DNA of 64,000 nt from SYFT01 sp964471115 (GTDB lineage Bacteria > Acidobacteriota > Vicinamibacteria > Vicinamibacterales > SCN-69-37), in assembly GCA_964471115.1 (NCBI GenBank), contig CAYYFE010000006.1:62001-126000 (forward strand), given 5' to 3'. The position numbers and the translations under genes were made by a program. Below, one piece after another: positions 60,327 to 64,000 of this stretch. The notes below the pieces were generated by a model, which saw only the letters and a program-made list of their open reading frames with translations, did not search any database and was not told where the DNA came from. Position 1 is the first letter of the stretch. Each line of letters starts with the position of its first letter.

Positions 60327-61491
60327 GTCGCATCACCGGCCGTTCCAGCAGGTAGTAGCTGAGGGCGGCGCACGTGATCGTGAGGACGAGCGTCCCCATG
60401 AGCAGGATCGGAAATGTCAGGCCCGGCCACCAGAGGCCCACCCCGCCCGCCCGCAGGCCGTGGATGATCGGGTAGTGCCAAAGGAAGATCCCATAGGAGA
60501 TCCGCCCGAGCCAGGTCAGCACCGGGTTGGCGAGCAGGCGGCTGGGCAGCCCCGCGCGACCGTCCCAGAACACCGCCGGCAGCAGAATCAGGGCGCCAAT
60601 GACGCCAGCCAGCAGATGCACCGCGATGTACTCGAACCGCCCGATAAACAGAGGCATCGCCAGCAAAGGGCTGTCGTTGATGACGACGAGCGCGGGCACC
60701 GCATAGAAGAGGATGGCCGCCATCCAGGCGACACCGGCGTAGTCGCTGACCACACGAGCAGCGGACGGCAGGCGGCTGCGCTGCTGGAGCCAGACCGAGA
60801 CGGCCGCCAGGCCCATGCCCAGCCCGAACCACCATGCGCGGCCCAGCGGTGAGAACACCATCAACCACAACGGAAGGCCGCTGAGGCTGGCCAGTGCCTG
60901 GAACGCCACTGACATGGCGCTGACCAGGCCGAGCATCGCCAGTTCCAACACCAGCCAATTCGCTCGCGGCAGCCGACGGCACCACCAGCGCATGGCGAGC
61001 GCATAGCCCGGCAGGAGCACGTAGAAGGCCACCTCGATCCCGAGGGTCCAGGTCGGGGCGAGGCCACACAGGAGCGGACTCGCGATGCAGTCCGCACCGC
61101 GTGTGTACACGGGGTAGTTCTGGAGCAGCCCGTAATACACCCACCAGTTGCTGCTGAACACCCCCGCGAGCCCGGGCACGATCGCCAGGACGGTCAAGGC
61201 CAGCCAGTAGGCCGGCGCGATTCGCACGAAGCGACGCCACAGGTAGGCCGGGAGCGGCGTCGATGGAGTTCCCAGTACGCGTGCCGCGACCATCGGTCGA
61301 TACAGAAGGCAGCCCGAGAGCATGAAGAAGATCGGCACGCCGATGTCCAGGTGCGCGAGGAGCGGCCAGTACCAGAGGTCGTGTGACATCTCGGAGACGA
61401 CAGCCGTGTGGACCACGAGAATCGCCAACGCGGCCAGGGCCCGGATCGAGTCGACCAGTGGATAACGGAGGGTGCCGGAGGCCTCGGCCAT
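60286..61491 (-). CDS. Acyltransferase 3 family membrane protein
   Basis: A 401-residue O-acyltransferase from ATG 61491. Hallmarks: RYPLVDSIRALAALAILVVH (RxxA, catalytic His), VPIFFMLSGCLLYRPMVAAR, YLWRRFVRIAPAYWLAL, WTLGIEVAFYVLLPGYALAM (ExxFY), and about ten helices. No SGNH extension, unlike the 37488 protein. It acetylates or acylates surface sugars. Two bases after the methyltransferase stop, hence co-transcribed. Confidence 0.9.
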   Translation of the reverse strand: MAEASGTLRYPLVDSIRALAALAILVVHTAVVSEMSHDLWYWPLLAHLDIGVPIFFMLSGCLLYRPMVAARVLGTPSTPLPAYLWRRFVRIAPAYWLALTVLAIVPGLAGVFSSNWWVYYGLLQNYPVYTRGADCIASPLLCGLAPTWTLGIEVAFYVLLPGYALAMRWWCRRLPRANWLVLELAMLGLVSAMSVAFQALASLSGLPLWLMVFSPLGRAWWFGLGMGLAAVSVWLQQRSRLPSAARVVSDYAGVAWMAAILFYAVPALVVINDSPLLAMPLFIGRFEYIAVHLLAGVIGALILLPAVFWDGRAGLPSRLLANPVLTWLGRISYGIFLWHYPIIHGLRAGGVGLWWPGLTFPILLMGTLVLTITCAALSYYLLERPVMRLTYRRPAASGCPG

Positions 61492-61492
61492 C

Positions 61493-62563
61493 TCAGTCAA
61501 CTCGACGAGCGAGCACCGTGAACGTCGCCCCGCTGCGCAGCAGCGACCATACGGTCGAGATGGCCGCGGCGGGTACGAACGCGACCAGATAGGCGGCAAG
61601 CAGCGGAAGTCGTCGCATCCGCGCGCGCTCCCGCCGGTTGACGGGCCCCCGCAGCAGACGATACAAGCCAAGGTGGGTGCCACCCAGACGATGCAGCGCG
61701 CTCTGAAGCAGGCCGAACGGATTTTGTTCAAGGCTGTAGTGGGAGATCCGATCCACGCGAAACCCGTGGGCCTCGAGCATCGCGGTGATCGTCACCGGAC
61801 TGTAGTGAAACAGGTGCCGGGGCAGGTCCAGATGGAACCAGCTCGCGCCGGCCCAACGGGCCTGCCAGCTCTCGATGTTGGGCATGGACATGACGAGCGC
61901 CCCTCCGGGCCGGAGGAGGCGATGGCATTCCCGGAGCACCACATCGGGGTCCCGAAAATGCTCGAACGCGTGCCAGGCGGTGATGACATCGAACTGGCCG
62001 GCATCAAAGTGACAGTCGACGAGTGCACCGGCACGGACCTGCATGCCGGATCGGCGGGCAGCGCCGGCCGCCGCCTCGTCGAGCTCCGTGCCCCAGGTGA
62101 CGAACCCCACCCGCTGCATGACTCGCAGAAAGAGCCCCCTGCCGCAGCCCAGGTCGAGAATCGCGCCCCGCCTGGTGCCCGTCAGGTACACCGCCCGCAG
62201 ACGTGCGACCCGAAAGAGGAAGACGAAGAGCTCGGTCAGGGGACCAAACTTCTTGTTCTCCGTGCCGTAATACTCCTGGCCGTACATCGCGGGAATGTCC
62301 TCGCCGCGAGGGAGCGGAACCGTTGCGACGAGGCCGCACCGGTCACAGCGAGCCACGTGGTATCCTCGCGACTCCGGCACGGACTCGGTCATCAGTTCGT
62401 GGGCGGACGCGCCGCCACAGAGCACACACTGAAACGTGGATGCCGCAGGTGGCCCGGCCGGCCGACGAGGTCTTCCGGCGAGGACATCCGCCGTGGCCGT
62501 GGCGAGATCCCTGAGGAAGCGACGGACGCCATGCGCGTGAGGCGGTCGAAGAGCGGAGGTCAT
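61493..62563 (-). CDS. Class I SAM methyltransferase with N-terminal zinc-ribbon
   Basis: A 356-residue protein from ATG 62563 (ACCTCC-type complement just upstream on the minus strand is absent; the start is assigned by fit to the family). Two CxxC pairs (FQCVLCGGASAHELM, VARCDRCGLVATVPLP) form a zinc-ribbon seen in C-methyl/3-O-methyl transferases. Motif I ILDLGCGRGLFLRVMQRVGF, later VITAWHAFEHFRDPDVVLRE and RPGGALVMSMPN. Methyltransf_23 type; acts on sugar nucleotide or lipid-linked glycan. Confidence 0.88.
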   Translation of the reverse strand: MTSALRPPHAHGVRRFLRDLATATADVLAGRPRRPAGPPAASTFQCVLCGGASAHELMTESVPESRGYHVARCDRCGLVATVPLPRGEDIPAMYGQEYYGTENKKFGPLTELFVFLFRVARLRAVYLTGTRRGAILDLGCGRGLFLRVMQRVGFVTWGTELDEAAAGAARRSGMQVRAGALVDCHFDAGQFDVITAWHAFEHFRDPDVVLRECHRLLRPGGALVMSMPNIESWQARWAGASWFHLDLPRHLFHYSPVTITAMLEAHGFRVDRISHYSLEQNPFGLLQSALHRLGGTHLGLYRLLRGPVNRRERARMRRLPLLAAYLVAFVPAAAISTVWSLLRSGATFTVLARRVD

Positions 62564-63183
62564 TGCTGAGCGCCGTGGAGTCTCCCTACCTCCAGTACCT
62601 GGACGACAAATTCCGCTTCCCGCGATCGCTGGTCCATCGGCCGATCCAGCGCTTTCTGCGGACGTATCTGGACGCGGCGCCCGCGGGCGCGCGGGTACTC
62701 GACGCCGGCTGTGGCAACGGCATCGAAACGGGTCCGTACGCCGGACATCTGAGGGTCCTGGGCCTCGACTACCAGCCGGCCTACGCCGCGTGCTGCGCGC
62801 GCAGATACCCGGACGCGTCCTATGCAATTGCGCACCTCGCCCACCTGCCGGTGGCCGACCACTGCATCGACGTGATCGTCATGAATCAGGTCATCGAACA
62901 CCTGGAGAATCCTGTGGCCGTGATCGGCGAACTGAGCCGCGTCCTCGCGGCCGGGGGGCGCCTGCTCGTCGCCACCCCCAACTATGGCGGCGTGGCCTGG
63001 CCGCTCGTGGAGGCGACGTATCATCGCTGGTTCAGCGGCGAGTTCAACGTGGAGGACAATCATGTGATGCCCTACCGCGCTGACACCCTGCGCGCGCATC
63101 TGGCCTCGTCGCTGGTGGTCGATCGTGTGGAAACGATTTGCGCGGGCCTGATCCTCGTCGGCGTGGCCCGGAAGCCGGTATGA
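62563..63183 (+). CDS. Class I SAM methyltransferase (Methyltransf_11 type)
   Basis: A 206-residue protein. Motif I RVLDAGCGNGIETGPYAGHL, motif II DVIVMNQVIEHLENPVAVIG, motif III LAAGGRLLVATPNYGGVAWP, and a family extension YHRWFSGEFNVEDNHVMPYR. The TTG at 62563 faces the opposite ATG on the same base pairs; a GTG at 62575 is an alternative start. It is linked to the next gene by a TGATG overlap. Probably acts on glycan or quinone-like substrate. Confidence 0.85.
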   Translation: MLSAVESPYLQYLDDKFRFPRSLVHRPIQRFLRTYLDAAPAGARVLDAGCGNGIETGPYAGHLRVLGLDYQPAYAACCARRYPDASYAIAHLAHLPVADHCIDVIVMNQVIEHLENPVAVIGELSRVLAAGGRLLVATPNYGGVAWPLVEATYHRWFSGEFNVEDNHVMPYRADTLRAHLASSLVVDRVETICAGLILVGVARKPV

Positions 63184-64000
63184 TGCGTGCCCCGTTCGCG
63201 TGGACACTGGCCCTGACGGTGGAGATCGCCGGCGCCGCGTTCGTCACGCTGCTCGGGCTGGTGCTGCTGGTCAATCATCCCGTCCCGGTCCCCTGCCTGC
63301 CGCTCACGCAGAACCAGGACGCGGAAACGCTGTTGTATCTGAGTACGTTCCTGATCATCCTGCCGCTCGCGCTGATGGTTGGCCCACGCCTGGCCGATCG
63401 GATATCCAACGGTCCCCATCGGTCCGGCCTGCCGGCGCTGACAGGTCTGCTGGCGTGCGCGCTGGCCCTGGCCATCATCGCCATCAAGGTTGCGGCCCGC
63501 TGGCCCGGGGTCGACGCGGCCGTGGGTGCGCTTGGCGCGGGGGCGATCTGGTGGATGGGCGCCGCGCCGGTGATCCGGCGATCGACTCGGCCAGACCCGT
63601 GCCGTCCGCTCGAGAGGCTCTCCGGTGCGGCAGCGCCCATCTGGACCCTGGCGGGGTTGCTGACCCTGGTGGTGTTCCTCTGCTTCACCAACCTGCGCGC
63701 CCTGAACCCGCTTGCGCTTGTGCTCGGCGCCCTGCTGATGGCCGGTGGCGTCGCGGCCGTCGAACGCGGCCGCGTGCCGTCCCTGGGTCGACCGTGGACA
63801 ATCGCCGCCGACGCGGTGTTGATCGCACTCATTCTCCTGGCCGTTCCCGACCTGATCGTCGTCCAGCCTGAGCTGGGGCCGGGGAACGCCCAGGTGTCGT
63901 TCGACATTGCGGTCATCCAGTTCCACCAGAACTTCCTCCTCGGGCCGGCCAACGAAGTACTCGCGGGCGGCGCGCTGCTGCTGGACACCGCCTCGCAGTA
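63183..64000 (+). CDS. Polytopic membrane protein, N-terminal part (runs off window)
   Basis: Open frame of 272 codons with no stop before the window end. It has about eight membrane helices: WTLALTVEIAGAAFVTLLGL, LLYLSTFLIILPLALMVG, LPALTGLLACALALAIIAIK, APIWTLAGLLTLVVFLCFTN, ALVLGALLMAGGVAAVE, IAADAVLIALILLAVPDLIV. It then enters FHQNFLLGPANEVLAGGALL followed by LDTASQ, a periplasmic loop like those of large membrane glycosyltransferases of unknown function in polysaccharide loci. Start ATG is in a TGATG overlap with the methyltransferase. Confidence 0.75.
   Translation, partial: MRAPFAWTLALTVEIAGAAFVTLLGLVLLVNHPVPVPCLPLTQNQDAETLLYLSTFLIILPLALMVGPRLADRISNGPHRSGLPALTGLLACALALAIIAIKVAARWPGVDAAVGALGAGAIWWMGAAPVIRRSTRPDPCRPLERLSGAAAPIWTLAGLLTLVVFLCFTNLRALNPLALVLGALLMAGGVAAVERGRVPSLGRPWTIAADAVLIALILLAVPDLIVVQPELGPGNAQVSFDIAVIQFHQNFLLGPANEVLAGGALLLDTASQ

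Noticed and set aside
1..64000. CRISPR arrays, tRNA/rRNA genes, insertion sequences, integrase or att sites
   Set aside because: No repeat-spacer periodicity, no cloverleaf or rRNA signature and no transposase or integrase motif was seen on either strand by reading; a dedicated search was not possible.

Overview
The window reads as a high-GC genome fragment of an Acidobacteriota bacterium, most likely class Vicinamibacteria. This is inferred from two large MacB/FtsX-type permeases of the acidobacterial 'ADOP' kind, each with its own PadR repressor, a BlaI/M56 pair whose M56 member carries carboxypeptidase-regulatory and TonB-C domains, a beta-propeller (Reg_prop) histidine kinase, Tat-exported proteins and PQQ-propeller proteins. 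I see no rRNA, tRNA, CRISPR array, transposase or phage integration module. Coding density is very high and no stretch above about 300 bases lacks a gene or gene remnant.

Region 1 (1-33 kb) is chromosomal signalling and envelope housekeeping. It holds an S9 dipeptidyl-peptidase N-terminus, a PAS hybrid kinase, blaI/M56, a secreted fibro-slime/HYR protein facing a Reg_prop kinase and NarL-type regulator, an ECF sigma factor with a small membrane partner, a Baeyer-Villiger-like monooxygenase next to a MidA-like methyltransferase with a signal sequence, a broken cupin gene, two PadR-ADOP units, an ArsR repressor opposite a LytS/LytTR pair, and a Tat-exported AKR-fold/PQQ operon preceded by LytTR-type direct repeats. 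Several regulator genes (blaI, both padR genes, arsR) have a strong dyad at or just before their own start, which suggests autoregulation.

Region 2 (33-50.5 kb) is an accessory island. It contains an N-formylglutamate-amidohydrolase-like lipoprotein, a cytochrome c'-like protein, two aspartyl/asparaginyl beta-hydroxylases, four sulfotransferase-like proteins, a GT2-polytopic fusion, an FkbM methyltransferase, an OafA-type acyltransferase, a GT8-like transferase, a TPR glycosyltransferase, a tail-collar (MdpB-like) protein, a leaderless periplasmic-binding-fold protein and a formyltransferase. At its centre is a 52-codon gene (42290-42448) that looks like a lasso/RiPP precursor, with a PqqD-type recognition protein just upstream and an HPr-kinase-like P-loop protein just downstream. 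No cyclase or leader peptidase gene is in the window. A second short ORF is coupled by stop/start overlap to a beta-hydroxylase and a sulfotransferase (48657-50454).

Region 3 (50.5-64 kb) is a surface polysaccharide locus. It has a decayed initiating sugar transferase, O-antigen ligase, GT4, Wzy-like polymerase, Wzx-like flippase, another GT4, a GT2-methyltransferase fusion, a GT2, an acyltransferase, two SAM methyltransferases and the beginning of a polytopic protein. The ligase to flippase genes overlap as one minus-strand operon. Because the initiating transferase is broken, the locus must borrow that step from elsewhere.

Translation starts were chosen by Shine-Dalgarno spacing, signal-peptide position and overlap with neighbours. 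Several genes have a -10-like hexamer ending six or so bases before the start codon, which suggests leaderless transcripts.
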